64,000 bases of DNA from Acidobacteriota bacterium. GTDB taxonomy: Bacteria > Acidobacteriota > Terriglobia > UBA7540. The notes under the pieces are model-generated. The model worked only from the letters and a program-made list of their open reading frames with translations. It did not search any database and was not told where the DNA came from. Position numbers and translations under genes: made by a program. How positions within the stretch are numbered: the stretch's first letter is position 1; each line of letters begins with the position of its first letter. Location: NCBI GenBank assembly GCA_902812415.1, contig CADDZJ010000012.1:1-64000 (forward strand), given 5' to 3'. This document shows positions 37,195-46,009 of this stretch, one piece after another.

Positions 37195-37592
37195 TCAATC
37201 TTCAAAGAACACCGCCAGAACCGGCGCGAGGACTGATGCCTTGGCCAGGTGCGTTTGGCCTGCCCACGTCACCTGCCGCGCAGCGGAAAGGACGTCCGCC
37301 AGTTCTTTCATCGCCTTTTGCCACCACGCAGGACTTTTGCCGCCTCTCGGATAAGCGCCTCAATGTCTTCGATCTCACGGTCGACCGAATACGCCGCGGT
37401 ATCGGGGCTCTCGCCTCGGCCGCGGCGGTCAAAAGCGAAGACAGTGAAATGCGGGGCTAAAAGCCTAGCAATGGACCGCATCGGCCCGAACCCTCGATAA
37501 CAAAGCGCGCCGTCCACCAACACCAAAGCTTGCCCTTTGCCTGAACGATCAAACGCGATGGTTGTGCCGTCCTTTGATTGCACGGTTTCCAT
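37195..37592 (-). pseudogene. Alpha/beta hydrolase with large internal deletion
   Basis: The N-terminus (METVQSKDGTTIAFDRSGKGQALVLVDGALCYRGFGPM and FAFDRRGRGESPDT) is an ordinary alpha/beta hydrolase up to about residue 85. The reading then stops (KVLRGGKRR), while one frame over WWQKAMKELADVLSAARQVT, AGQTHLAKASVLAPVLAVFF gives the family's C-terminus with the catalytic His region. About 130-150 residues between, including the Ser nucleophile elbow and the acid, are missing and the frame is shifted. It cannot be catalytic. Confidence 0.8.
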
Positions 37593-37619
37593 AGCCGACT
37601 CCTGTCGATTCCCGAGGCC

Positions 37620-38072
37620 TTAAAGTCTGGCTAGGAACTCCATCAGCCGGTCGAGTTGCTGGTTCCAGCCCATTGAGGCGCCCCGAGTCGCATCCGACTC
37701 AAATGAATACATCTGACGCACGGTGACTTCGGTTTTATCTTCTTTCTCGGCGAACGTCACTTCAGTCCACACTCGCTGGTCCGGCGAACCGTGGATGGCG
37801 CCGTCGAAGACCAACCGCTCTGGCTCGCTGACCTCGACGTACACTCCATCGAACGGGTATTTGCTTCCATCCGGCGCTCGCATTGTGTAGCGCCAAGCGC
37901 CACCGGGTCTTACATCCATCTCGCGAATCGTCGTCGTGACTCCGCGCGGCCCCCACCACTCCGCCAATTGTTTGGGATCGATCCATGCCTTGAAGACCAG
38001 CTTGCGCGGCGCATCAGAAGTGCGGGTGAGGACCAAATTCGCCTTTGGCGGAAAGGGGGCGCCGGTCTTCAT
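37620..38072 (-). CDS. SRPBCC-domain protein (AHSA1/Aha1-like)
   Basis: 150 residues in the START-like fold. RTSDAPRKLVFKAWIDPKQLAEWWGPRGVTT opens the family, WRYTMRAPDGSKYPFDGVYVEVSEPERLVF follows, and RGASMGWNQQLDRLMEFL closes it. These proteins bind hydrophobic ligands; the ArsR-SRPBCC pair is widespread and its ligand is unknown. The start is 10 bases behind the arsR stop. Confidence 0.9.
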   Translation of the reverse strand: MKTGAPFPPKANLVLTRTSDAPRKLVFKAWIDPKQLAEWWGPRGVTTTIREMDVRPGGAWRYTMRAPDGSKYPFDGVYVEVSEPERLVFDGAIHGSPDQRVWTEVTFAEKEDKTEVTVRQMYSFESDATRGASMGWNQQLDRLMEFLARL

Positions 38073-38082
38073 GTCCCTCCGT

Positions 38083-38433
38083 CTATTGCCTGGCGGTATG
38101 TTCCCTCTCCTTCTTTTTCAGTTTGTGCAGATACTCGTCCAGACGATCGAAGCTCTCCTTCCAGAACCTTCGGTAGCGCTCAACCCAATCAGCGACCTCT
38201 TTGAGGGGACGGGCGTTAAGCTGACAGGGTCGCCACTGAGCCTCGCGGCTGCGCGCGATCAGACCCGCCCGCTCGAGCACCTTCAAGTGCTTGGAGACGG
38301 CGGGAAGGCTCATTTTGAAGGGTTCGGCAATCTCGGTGACAGAAGCTTCGCCCGAGGCCAGTCGAGCCAGAATGGCGCGCCGAGTGGGATCTGCGAGGGC
38401 TGCGAAAGTCATGCTGAGTCGATCGGCGCTCAT
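38083..38433 (-). CDS. ArsR/SmtB-family transcriptional regulator
   Basis: 116 residues from ATG 38433. Winged helix LADPTRRAILARLASGEASVTEIAEPFKMSLPAVSKHLKVLERAGLI is typical ArsR. No metal-binding ELCVCD-type Cys motif is present, so it belongs to the non-metal SRPBCC-linked group. The upstream part of the frame (to 38691) has no homology. A perfect 24-base palindrome lies one base ahead of the start. It is the first gene of a four-gene operon (SRPBCC, hydrolase remnant, DoxX). Confidence 0.9.
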   Translation of the reverse strand: MSADRLSMTFAALADPTRRAILARLASGEASVTEIAEPFKMSLPAVSKHLKVLERAGLIARSREAQWRPCQLNARPLKEVADWVERYRRFWKESFDRLDEYLHKLKKKEREHTARQ

Positions 38434-38434
38434 C

Positions 38435-38458
38435 GTATTTAACCTATAGGTTAAATAC
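38435..38458. promoter_or_regulatory. Perfect 24-bp operator for the ArsR-family regulator
   Basis: GTATTTAACCTA followed directly by its exact reverse complement, ending two bases from the arsR start codon. A perfect palindrome at this position indicates autorepression by the dimeric regulator. The AGG within it is the only Shine-Dalgarno-like element. Confidence 0.75.
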
Positions 38459-38904
38459 ACCTCAGAACGCTCTCTGTCAAGCGCTTTTTTCTGTTTTCTT
38501 CCTGCCATTCCCGGGTGGACCCGCCGTTTCAGAACCATTTGCAGGTTTGGAACTGTTGCATCCAGGCGGGCAAGGAAAAAACCAACACGGGTGTGGCCGC
38601 TTCTCTGCGCTTGCCGAAACCCACTGTGGGAAGCGGCGCGGTCGTGGAAAACCTGCGCGCAGAGCTCAAAGCGGGGTTCGAGGGCCTCCAAATGTCGCGC
38701 AGCGAATGGCGCGGCAGACTCCCCATTCGGTTCCGCAAGCCGCCCGAGAATTCGGCGGCGCGGTCAACGGGACGGTTCACGCGTGACTTGCCGAACGAAC
38801 GGACCGCGAAGAGCGCGGTCCATGTGTCAATGTATAGCGACCGCCAAAGCTTGAGCAGAGCGGTAGCTATTGAACGGTAGGAGGCAAAAATCGAAAGCGT
38901 TCGT
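38459..38904. other. Leader region between arsR and the peroxidase gene
   Basis: 446 bases between divergent genes. Open frames cross it on both strands, but none resembles a known protein. GGACCGCG (38801-38808) pairs with CGCGGTCC (38814-38821) around AAGAG. AGGAGG at 38879-38884 is 20 bases ahead of the peroxidase ATG, too far for normal initiation. Any promoter of the peroxidase-encapsulin pair should lie here. Confidence 0.4.
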
Positions 38905-39931
38905 ATGAGCATAGCCAGGGGAGAAGGCCTAACACCGGTTCCCCAGCCGGTTCTTGCGCCACTCACCACCGCAGCGATATTCCTGGTTGTTTGTGTTAAA
39001 CCGGATCGCGAGAGCTACGCAGCCGTGCGCTCGCTCTGCGCTGATCTGCCGGGAATTTTTCGCGCAGTCGATTTCCGTCGCATCGAGGGAGGACTCTCAT
39101 GCGTCGCGGGATTTGGATCGGATGCCTGGGACAAACTCTTCGGAAAGCCTCGGCCGGCTGAACTCCATCCGTTTCGTGAGATACGATCGGGGGAACGCCA
39201 TGCCGTCTCCACTCCTGCCGATGTATTGTTTCACATCCGCGCCAAACGAATGGATATGTGTTTCGAGTTGGTCGCCCAAATCATGGAGCGGATTCAAGGG
39301 GCGGTCTCTGCTGTTGACGAGACACACGGCTTCCGTTATTTCGATGATCGCGACCTGATCGGATTCGTTGACGGGACAGAAAATCCGCGTGGTGAGGCCG
39401 CGCTCGTCGCTGAAGAAGACTCCCAGTTTGCCGGCGGAAGCTACGTCATCGTTCAGAAATATCTGCACGACATGCGCGGGTGGAACGCCCTTTCAACCGA
39501 GGAGCAAGAGCGGATCATAGGGCGCAAAAAACTTTCCGACATTGAGCTGAGCGATGCGGTGAAACCGTCTTCAGCCCACAACGCTCTGACGACCCTTGTG
39601 GAGAATGGAAAAGAGGTCAAGATCCTGAGGGACAACATGCCCTTTGGCAAGGCCGGTCATGGCGAATTCGGAACCTACTTTATAGGATATAGTCGATCTC
39701 CCCGGACGATTGAACAGATGCTTGAGAACATGTTTATCGGGCGACCGCCGGGCTGTCACAGGAAGCCTATTTTTCGCGCCATCGGCGACTTTTCTTGAAA
39801 ATCTCGGTGACGAAGAACCTTCAGCAACTTCAGCCAGCCCACTGCCGCCAGAACCGGATCGGTCATCATCTTCGCCAGCGCGCGACACATCACTCGGAAT
39901 AGGATCTCTCAAAGGAGTCAGGAATGAATAA
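38905..39931 (+). pseudogene. B-type dye-decolorizing peroxidase, encapsulin cargo, with C-terminal deletion/frameshift
   Basis: Residues 1-283 are a normal DyP: GFVDGTENP holds the distal Asp, SSAHNALT the proximal heme His, ILRDNMPFG the distal Arg/Asn, and GTYFIGYSRSP the closing strand. After ..MFIGRPPG (39753) homologues have about ten residues (pattern NxDRxLDFST) before AVTG. Here these are absent and the frame changes, so the literal frame ends wrongly at 39798. The other frame continues AVTGSLFFAPSATFLENLGDEE, a Ser/Pro linker, and DTSLGIGSLKG, the encapsulin cargo-loading peptide, stopping at 39931. That stop overlaps the encapsulin ATG by eight bases. A deletion of about 29 bases explains it. 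Confidence 0.85.
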
Positions 39932-40748
39932 CCTTCACCGCGAGTTAGCGCCAATCTCGGACGCGGCATGGGCGCAGATTGAGGAGGAAACGACGCGCAC
40001 ACTCAAGCGATACCTCGCTGGTAGACGCGTTGTTGATGTTCGCTCTCCCGGCGGAATTGCGCTTCCCGGAGTTGCGACGGGCCATTTGGTGCCCATCACC
40101 CCACCGGCCAAGGGCATCATCGCAAATCAACGCGAAGTCAAAGCTCTTGTGGAGTTGACGGTGGCTTTTGAACTGTCGCGGCAAGCGATTGACGATGTAG
40201 AGCGGGGATCGGAAGATTCTGACTGACAACCTGCCAAGGACGCCGCTAAGACACTCGCATTCGCCGAGGACCGCACGATCTTCGATGGTTATCGGGGGGC
40301 GAATATTCAGGGTATTCGTGAAGCCACCAGTAATCCAAGCCATTCTTTGCCCGATGACGTCCGCGATTATCCGGACGCCGTCGCCCAGGCGTTAACCCAG
40401 TTGCGTCTTGTCGGCGTCAATGGTCCGTACTCGGTCGTGTTGGGAGCCAACGAATATACAAAGCTCGCGGAAACTCGCGATCATGGTTACCCGGTGTTGG
40501 ACCACGTCAAGCGCATCGTTGACGGCGATCCTATCTGGGCTCCCGCGATTGACGGCGCCTTCGTACTGACCACCCGTGGCGGCGATTTCGAACTCGCCAT
40601 CGGGCAGGATGCCTCCATCGGGTATCTCGGCCATACGGACACAATCGTTCGTCTTTATCTGCAGGAAACGTTCACGTTTCGGGTTTTGATGAGCGAGGCA
40701 TCCGTGGCTTTTTCGCCATCGTCAAAGCGTGTCACGCAAAACAAGTGA
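39924..40748 (+). pseudogene. Family-1 encapsulin shell protein with in-frame TGA
   Basis: A 274-codon frame encoding the HK97-fold shell that self-assembles around a peroxidase. MNNLHRELAPISDAAWAQIE, AGRRVVDV, LSRQAIDDVERGSEDSD, then TGA at 40224-40226, then QPAKDAAKTLAFAEDRTIFDGY, DHGYPVLDHVKRIVDGD, WAPAIDGAFVLTTRGGDFEL and YLQETFTFRVL without another stop. Homologues have Trp at the TGA codon (DSDW), so a single TGG to TGA change splits it into 100 and 173 residues. AAGGAG precedes the ATG by eight bases. Other genes here use TGA as stop, so recoding is unlikely. The start overlaps the cargo gene's stop. Confidence 0.88.
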
Positions 40749-40961
40749 CAATTCCACGACAGGCATGCGCGCGGGAAGTAATTCACTCCCACCGCCTTCC
40801 TGGTAGCGATTCGCCAGCGCTGGCTTGCTAAATAGGGCTTGAGGTCCGCATACCTCAAGCGGAGGGCGACGCATGCATTGCGTTTATTGCGATGTCTGCG
40901 ATCTTTGATTGGATCGCGGCCACAACATGACCCGCCAGACGCAACCTGTTTCCGCTAATGA

Positions 40962-40981
40962 ATTCCCGCTTGCGCGGGAAT
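40962..40981. terminator. Hairpin ATTCCCGC-TTGC-GCGGGAAT
   Basis: A perfect 8-bp stem with a four-base loop in the spacer between the converging encapsulin and rluB genes. Flanked by AATGA and AACAG, not by a T-run; it could stop transcription from both sides or be a REP-like unit. Confidence 0.4.
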
Positions 40982-41003
40982 AACAGTGTCCCCATGTGGG
41001 ATA

Positions 41004-41759
41004 TCAGACGGTAGGAATCAGAGGTTGCTTCGACCGCCAATTTTTCAGGCGACTGACCTCAGCGGGGGTCAGATGGCGAAATTGGCCGGGTGCAAGCCCG
41101 TCGTCGGTCAGAAAGGCGATGCGAGCGCGCTTGAGCTTCAAGACAGGACAGTGAATCCGCTCAAACATCCGCCTTACCTGATGATATCGTCCCTCGACCA
41201 GAGTAATCTCATACCAGGGTTTCTCACTTTCAGCCAGTTTCCCCAGCGGTCGAATAACGGCGGGAGCTGTCTTCCGGCCATCAAGCAGAATACCTGATTC
41301 CAATTTCCTTAGATCGTCATGAGCAGGTCTTGCCTCAAGTTTTACGTGGTAGGTTCGAGGAATCGCAGAAGCTCTCGAAAGGAGAAGATTAGCCAGATCC
41401 CCGTCGTTCGTCATCAGAATCAAACCCGACGAATGATAATCCAGCCTGCCGACCGGGTAGACTCTTTCTTTGATTCCAGATTTTTTCAAAAGGGACGCTA
41501 CCGTAAGCCGGCCTTCCGGATCGCTTACCGTTGAAACATAGCCGACGGGCTTGTTGAGAAGAATGTGAATCCGTTTCCCGGCGGGGCGTAAAACTTTCCC
41601 GCTCACAGTAATACGATCTCGCTCAGCGTCTGCCTTGGAACCAAGCTCTGTCACCGTTTGGCCATTCACTGAGACAAGCCCCTGGCGGATGAGTTCCTCC
41701 GCCCTGCGGCGCGAGGCAACCCCCGCGCGGGCAATAATTTTTTGCAAGCGTTCTTGCAT
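41004..41759 (-). CDS. rluB: 23S rRNA pseudouridine synthase, RluB family
   Basis: 251 residues from ATG 41759. The N-terminal S4 RNA-binding domain is MQERLQKIIARAGVASRRRAEELIRQGLVSVNG; the catalytic domain has GRLDYHSSGLILMTNDG with the nucleophilic Asp, and RYHQVRRMFE. Members isomerise U2605 in the peptidyl-transferase centre. The frame is open upstream to 41987 but carries no similarity. A second, truncated copy of its 5' end lies 253 bases upstream, next to scpB. Confidence 0.9.
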   Translation of the reverse strand: MQERLQKIIARAGVASRRRAEELIRQGLVSVNGQTVTELGSKADAERDRITVSGKVLRPAGKRIHILLNKPVGYVSTVSDPEGRLTVASLLKKSGIKERVYPVGRLDYHSSGLILMTNDGDLANLLLSRASAIPRTYHVKLEARPAHDDLRKLESGILLDGRKTAPAVIRPLGKLAESEKPWYEITLVEGRYHQVRRMFERIHCPVLKLKRARIAFLTDDGLAPGQFRHLTPAEVSRLKNWRSKQPLIPTV

Positions 41760-41937
41760 GATTAACAGCAGATAGCGAGGCGAGCAGAGGAACTGTTCTT
41801 TAGCTAAACGGACGAAAGCAAGGCTGCCCACCTTCGGCGGTGAATAATCTCCGAATGATATTTTTCCAAAATGCACGGAGCTGGATTTGATTGTAGCAGA
41901 CAGCAAGCTAGTGAAAAAGAAGAGCGATTCGTCTAAC

Positions 41938-42012
41938 TTACATCGCTGGCGTGGCCTTGCGGCGCGAGGCAATCCCCACGCGGGCAATGATTTTTTGTAG
42001 CCGCTCTTGCAT
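41938..42012 (-). pseudogene. Leftover duplicate of the rluB 5' end
   Basis: A 24-codon frame reads MQERLQKIIARVGIASRRKA and then TPAM-stop. It matches the first 20 residues of intact rluB (A to V, V to I and R to K differences), and the DNA of 41952-42012 aligns with 41700-41759 throughout. It starts five bases from the scpB stop, where rluB normally begins in scpA-scpB-rluB clusters. A partial duplication or insertion seems to have displaced the working gene. Confidence 0.8.
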
Positions 42013-42016
42013 CGAA

Positions 42017-42676
42017 TTATGCTTCGGGAGAATCCGATTTCGTGGCTGCAATTTCGCCAGCGGATGGCGACGACTCCTCCTCAGCGCGGGGAACTGTATT
42101 GCCTTGCTCTTCGTTCATGACTTCCAAGGAGCCCAAGGCCTGGCGCGCCAATTCCTCAAACTCCCGCAGGCTGGGCAGTTCGCTCAAGTCTCTCAGCCCG
42201 AAGTGCACCAGAAACTCGCGGGAGGTCTTATAAAGAATCGGTCGGCCCACCACATTTTTCCGCCCTGCCGTCACCACCAGCTTCTTTTCCATGAGGGTAT
42301 GCGTGACACCGCCGCAATCGACGCCGCGAATCTCCTCGATTTCCGGCAAAGTCACGGGCTGGCGATAGGCGATGACCGCCAGAGTTTCCAGGGCAGGTTT
42401 TGAGAGGCGGATGGGAGGCTTCAGGCTCTTCACGAAGCGCTGGAAGACTTCATGATGCTCGGCCTTCGATGAGAACTTGTATCCTCCAGCCACCTGCCGA
42501 ATGCAGATGCCATGCTCCGGGCGATTATATTCCTGGATCAGCGCTTCGAGCGCTGCGCGCACGCGGTCGCGGTCTTCGCTTTCGATGGCTTTGACAATGG
42601 CGTCCACCGTGACCGGCTCCGCCGCAACATAAACAATGCCTTCAACCAACGCTTTGAGGGCGTCTTCGCTCAACAT
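42017..42676 (-). CDS. scpB: Segregation and condensation protein B
   Basis: 219 residues. Tandem winged helices: LKALVEGIVYVAAEPVTVDAIVKAI, CIRQVAGGYKFSSKAEH, LSKPALETLAVIAYRQPVTLPEIEEIRGVDCGGVTHTLMEKKLVVTAGRKNVVGRPILYKTSREFLVHFGL. ScpB dimers bind ScpA and regulate the SMC condensin. The acidic C-terminal tail is not conserved. It is 120 bases behind scpA on the same strand. Confidence 0.95.
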   Translation of the reverse strand: MLSEDALKALVEGIVYVAAEPVTVDAIVKAIESEDRDRVRAALEALIQEYNRPEHGICIRQVAGGYKFSSKAEHHEVFQRFVKSLKPPIRLSKPALETLAVIAYRQPVTLPEIEEIRGVDCGGVTHTLMEKKLVVTAGRKNVVGRPILYKTSREFLVHFGLRDLSELPSLREFEELARQALGSLEVMNEEQGNTVPRAEEESSPSAGEIAATKSDSPEA

Positions 42677-42796
42677 TTCCGCTTCGACCTTATCCGGGCA
42701 CCACTGCCATTAAGATTCTTAGCTGCGCTGAAAATGGCTCGCAGCGCAGGCATCCTGCCGGCTTCGTCCAAGGCCGGCGAGACCCTAACTTTACAT

Positions 42797-43756
42797 TTAC
42801 TCCTGGCCTTCCGGCTCCAGACCCTTTGGAACGACAGACGATGCGCCCGCTCCATCCGCGGCGCCATCTTCTTCGTAAGTGGGGATGGCCTCAAAGCTGG
42901 CTTCCAACGCCTGAGGATCAATCCCGGACATAATTTCCTCAAACCGTTTGTTTCGATGGATGGTGATCGGACCGAATAACTCTCGCTGGCGCAGAAGAAT
43001 GGCATGAATTCTCACCATTTCGAGCAACGCCAGAATCAAGGCGATCAGGGCCTGCCTTGCCACAAAACCCGCCCTCAAGTCATCGAGTCGCACGGGATGG
43101 GGGCTTCTGAGAAGCTTTTCCCTTACGTATTCAATCATTGATGCTACCGTGATTTCTTCGCGCTCCAGGCGAAGCGGCGGCCGCTTTTTAGCGCGCTCGA
43201 TCACTTCGCGGAAGGCTGCGACCAGATCAAAAACGGAAACAGCCAGCCCGGGCTCATCCTCCGCCTCAAAAAACTCGCCGAGTCCCGGCTGCGACCACGC
43301 TGCCTCTTCCACAATGCGCTTCGATTGCAGCATCTGAGCGGCATTTTTGAATTGCTCGTGCTCCAGCAGCCGGTGGACCAAGTCCCGGCGCGGATCTTCC
43401 TGTTCCTCAGGCGCGGCGGCGGGATCAGGAGGAAGCAGCATGCGCGACTTGATATAAATCAGCGTCGCAGCCATAAAGATGAACTCCCCGGCCACATCAA
43501 TATTCATCTCGTTCAGCGCGCGGAGATATTCCAGATACTGATGAGTGATCCTGGCGATGGGGATATCGTAAATGTTGATCTTCTGCTTGCGGATCAGGTC
43601 AAGCAGCAAGTCCAGTGGGCCTTCGTAAATCCTGAGTTTGAGCAGCGGAGTGGCTTGGTCTGCCGCGATCACAATCTGCTCTTCAGATTCTGACGCGGGT
43701 TCTGGGCGGCTGGCATCCGGCGCGGCGGCTGGCGGAAACTGAGGGTCATCAAACAT
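42797..43756 (-). CDS. scpA: Segregation and condensation protein A
   Basis: 319 residues from ATG 43756 (MFDDPQFPP). Kleisin subunit: LLKLRIYEGPLDLLLDLIRKQKINIYDIPIARITHQYLEYL and FIFMAATLIYIKSRMLLPPDP bind the SMC neck; the C-terminal winged helix closes the ring. The N-terminal 45 residues are low-complexity. Located between trpS and scpB as in many Acidobacteriota. Confidence 0.94.
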   Translation of the reverse strand: MFDDPQFPPAAAPDASRPEPASESEEQIVIAADQATPLLKLRIYEGPLDLLLDLIRKQKINIYDIPIARITHQYLEYLRALNEMNIDVAGEFIFMAATLIYIKSRMLLPPDPAAAPEEQEDPRRDLVHRLLEHEQFKNAAQMLQSKRIVEEAAWSQPGLGEFFEAEDEPGLAVSVFDLVAAFREVIERAKKRPPLRLEREEITVASMIEYVREKLLRSPHPVRLDDLRAGFVARQALIALILALLEMVRIHAILLRQRELFGPITIHRNKRFEEIMSGIDPQALEASFEAIPTYEEDGAADGAGASSVVPKGLEPEGQE

Positions 43757-43928
43757 GGAACACTCAAAAACCCACGAGACACAACCACTTCCCATTATTG
43801 AGGGATATAAATGGCAGTGACAACGCGGGCTGTAACGGCGCTGTCCTCAGCGCCGCAAAACACCGGTGAGAGCCTCTTCTGAGCAGAGCGCAAGAACAAC
43901 CGGCGCTATAGAAAATGCGCCACTACAG

Positions 43929-44966
43929 TCAGTCTTTTCCGACTTCCGATAACTCTCCTTGGGCCGGAATCAAATTCATCGCAGACCGCACTTCCCTCAT
44001 TGTCTCCTGCGCCACGCTTCGAGCCTTTTGAGTCCCTTCCTCCAGAACATCCCACACGTACTTGGGGTCCTGTTCGATCGTCTTGCGCCTTTCCTGAACA
44101 GGAGCCAGAAACCGATTCAGGTGCTGGGCCATCAACTTTTTGCACTCCACGCAACCGATTTCAGCCGTGCGGCACTCCCGGTTGACGCGCTCGATGACTT
44201 CCGGCGGCGAGAAAACCTTATGATGGTCAAAAACCGGACACTTATCAGGATCGCCGGGGTCTGTGCGCCGCTTGCGCGCCGGGTCCGTCATCATGCTCAG
44301 GACTTTCTTATTCACTTCTTCAGGCGGATCGCAGAGCAGAATGGAATTTTCATAGCTTTTTGACATCCGCCTGCCATCGGTGCCGCGAAGACGTGGCACA
44401 GGCGTGAGAAGCGCTTGCGGCTCCGGGAAAACCGGCTCGTAAAAATGATTGAATCGCCTCGCAATTTCGCGCGTCAGTTCCACGTGAGGCACCTGATCTT
44501 CGCCCACGGGCACGTACGCCGCTTTGTACATGAGAATGTCCGCCGCCTGCAAAACAGGATAGCCGAGAAATCCGTAGGTGTGTAAATCTCGCCCCTGGAG
44601 GTTCTCGATCTGTTCCTTGTAGGTCGGTACGCGTTCAAGCCAACCCAGTGGCGTGATCATTGAAAAGAGTAGGTGAAGTTCTGCGTGTTCTGGCAATTGC
44701 GACTGGACGAAAAATATGGCCTTCTTGGGGTCTAACCCCGCCGCAACCCAGTCCGTCACCATCTCCCGAATGTTGTCTTGGATCTCTGACGTATCGGCGT
44801 AATGAGTCGTCAGGGCGTGCCAGTCAGCCACGAAATAATAACTTTCGTACTGCTCCTGAAGTTTGATCCAATTTTGCAGCGCTCCGACCCAGTGCCCCAG
44901 GTGCAGGCGGCCCGTGGGTCGCATGCCACTCAGGATTCGAGGTCGGCTATGAGTGTTTTCAGGCAT
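43929..44966 (-). CDS. trpS: Tryptophanyl-tRNA synthetase
   Basis: 345 residues, class I synthetase. RPTGRLHLGHWVGAL contains the HIGH-type signature and GRRMSKSYENSI the KMSKS loop; GEDQVPHVELTREIA is the conserved Trp-site region. It activates tryptophan and charges tRNA-Trp. Followed downstream by scpA-scpB-rluB; no T-box or attenuator is visible upstream. Confidence 0.96.
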   Translation of the reverse strand: MPENTHSRPRILSGMRPTGRLHLGHWVGALQNWIKLQEQYESYYFVADWHALTTHYADTSEIQDNIREMVTDWVAAGLDPKKAIFFVQSQLPEHAELHLLFSMITPLGWLERVPTYKEQIENLQGRDLHTYGFLGYPVLQAADILMYKAAYVPVGEDQVPHVELTREIARRFNHFYEPVFPEPQALLTPVPRLRGTDGRRMSKSYENSILLCDPPEEVNKKVLSMMTDPARKRRTDPGDPDKCPVFDHHKVFSPPEVIERVNRECRTAEIGCVECKKLMAQHLNRFLAPVQERRKTIEQDPKYVWDVLEEGTQKARSVAQETMREVRSAMNLIPAQGELSEVGKD

Positions 44967-45135
44967 GAATGACCTATGGATTGAAAAGCCTTAGAAGGTG
45001 CCCCGGGCGATATCGCCGCCATAGGCTTTCTATTCACGTTTCAGAATAGCACAAGCCTAAACAGAGGCGCGAGAAAGCGATGTACACACCTTCGAAGCTT
45101 ATCTGACGGGATCACATAAGCTGCTGAAACTTCCG

Positions 45136-45897
45136 CTAGCCTGGGAATTGAATGCCTGCTTGTTTGATGTATTCTTCCACCATGCGCAAATCTTCAGCCG
45201 TATCGACCCCTATGGTGTCTTTCAGAGTCTCACACACCGCGATGGGAATGTTGTGTTCCAGGAAGCGCAATTGCTCAAGTTTTTCGGTTTGTTCCAACGG
45301 CCCGGGAGCCAGTTTTCTGAATTTTTCCAAGGCTCCCACCGTGTAAGCATAAATGCCTAAGTGTTTATAATGCACTGCGGCGGGTAAACTGCCCTGGACG
45401 TAAGGAATGGGATGGCGCGAAAAGTAGAGCGCCCGCCCCTTGACGTCTGTCACAACCTTGACCTTATTGGGATCGTTCGCATCTGCCGAGTTTAACGGTA
45501 CTTTCAGTGTGGTGACTTCTGCCTCAACCGACTCGGAAAAGGGGCGCAACAGCAGCTTGATATGTTCCACGTCAACCAGCGGCTCATCGCCCTGAATATT
45601 CACATAGATATCACCTTGTTCTTGCTCGCGAGTCTGCCGGGTTATCACCTCCAGGATGCGAGCAGTTCCAGAACGATGCGCGGGCGAGGTCATCATGACA
45701 GGAATGTGTAGCGTGCGACACCATTCCAGTACCTCGTCAGAATCCGTTGCCACCAGCAGATCAGAAAATTCACTTGCAAGGCGGGCACGCGCATAGACCC
45801 AGGCAATCATGGGGTGCCCGCAGATAGGAAGCAAAGGCTTACGCGGCAATCGTGAGGATTCAAGACGGGCTGGGATTATCCCTACAATTTTCGCCAT
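45136..45897 (-). CDS. kdsB: 3-deoxy-manno-octulosonate cytidylyltransferase
   Basis: 253 residues from ATG 45897. Activates Kdo with CTP for lipopolysaccharide, so the cell has a Gram-negative envelope. IIPARLESSRLPRKPLLPICGHPMI is the nucleotide site, VATDSDEV, NIQGDEPLV and SRHPIPYV are the metal- and sugar-binding segments. Start chosen to fit the conserved N-terminus. Divergent from dnaA. Confidence 0.95.
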   Translation of the reverse strand: MAKIVGIIPARLESSRLPRKPLLPICGHPMIAWVYARARLASEFSDLLVATDSDEVLEWCRTLHIPVMMTSPAHRSGTARILEVITRQTREQEQGDIYVNIQGDEPLVDVEHIKLLLRPFSESVEAEVTTLKVPLNSADANDPNKVKVVTDVKGRALYFSRHPIPYVQGSLPAAVHYKHLGIYAYTVGALEKFRKLAPGPLEQTEKLEQLRFLEHNIPIAVCETLKDTIGVDTAEDLRMVEEYIKQAGIQFPG

Positions 45898-46009
45898 AGG
45901 GCCTTCTTTAGATGTTGGCGTTGGTTTGCTATGCACATATCCCGTCAACGACATCCAGAACTGCTATCTGAAATAATCAACTCTGACTAGCCCGCGAGCT
46001 TAACTTTGG

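Noticed and set aside
38515-38880. 121-codon plus-strand frame before the peroxidase
   Set aside because: No recognisable domain and an equally long open frame exists antisense, typical of GC-rich spacer DNA.
40224-40748. Genetic-code change with TGA as Trp
   Set aside because: Other genes here, such as dnaA-region, moaA-neighbour and pst genes, use or border TGA stops normally; the lesion is local.
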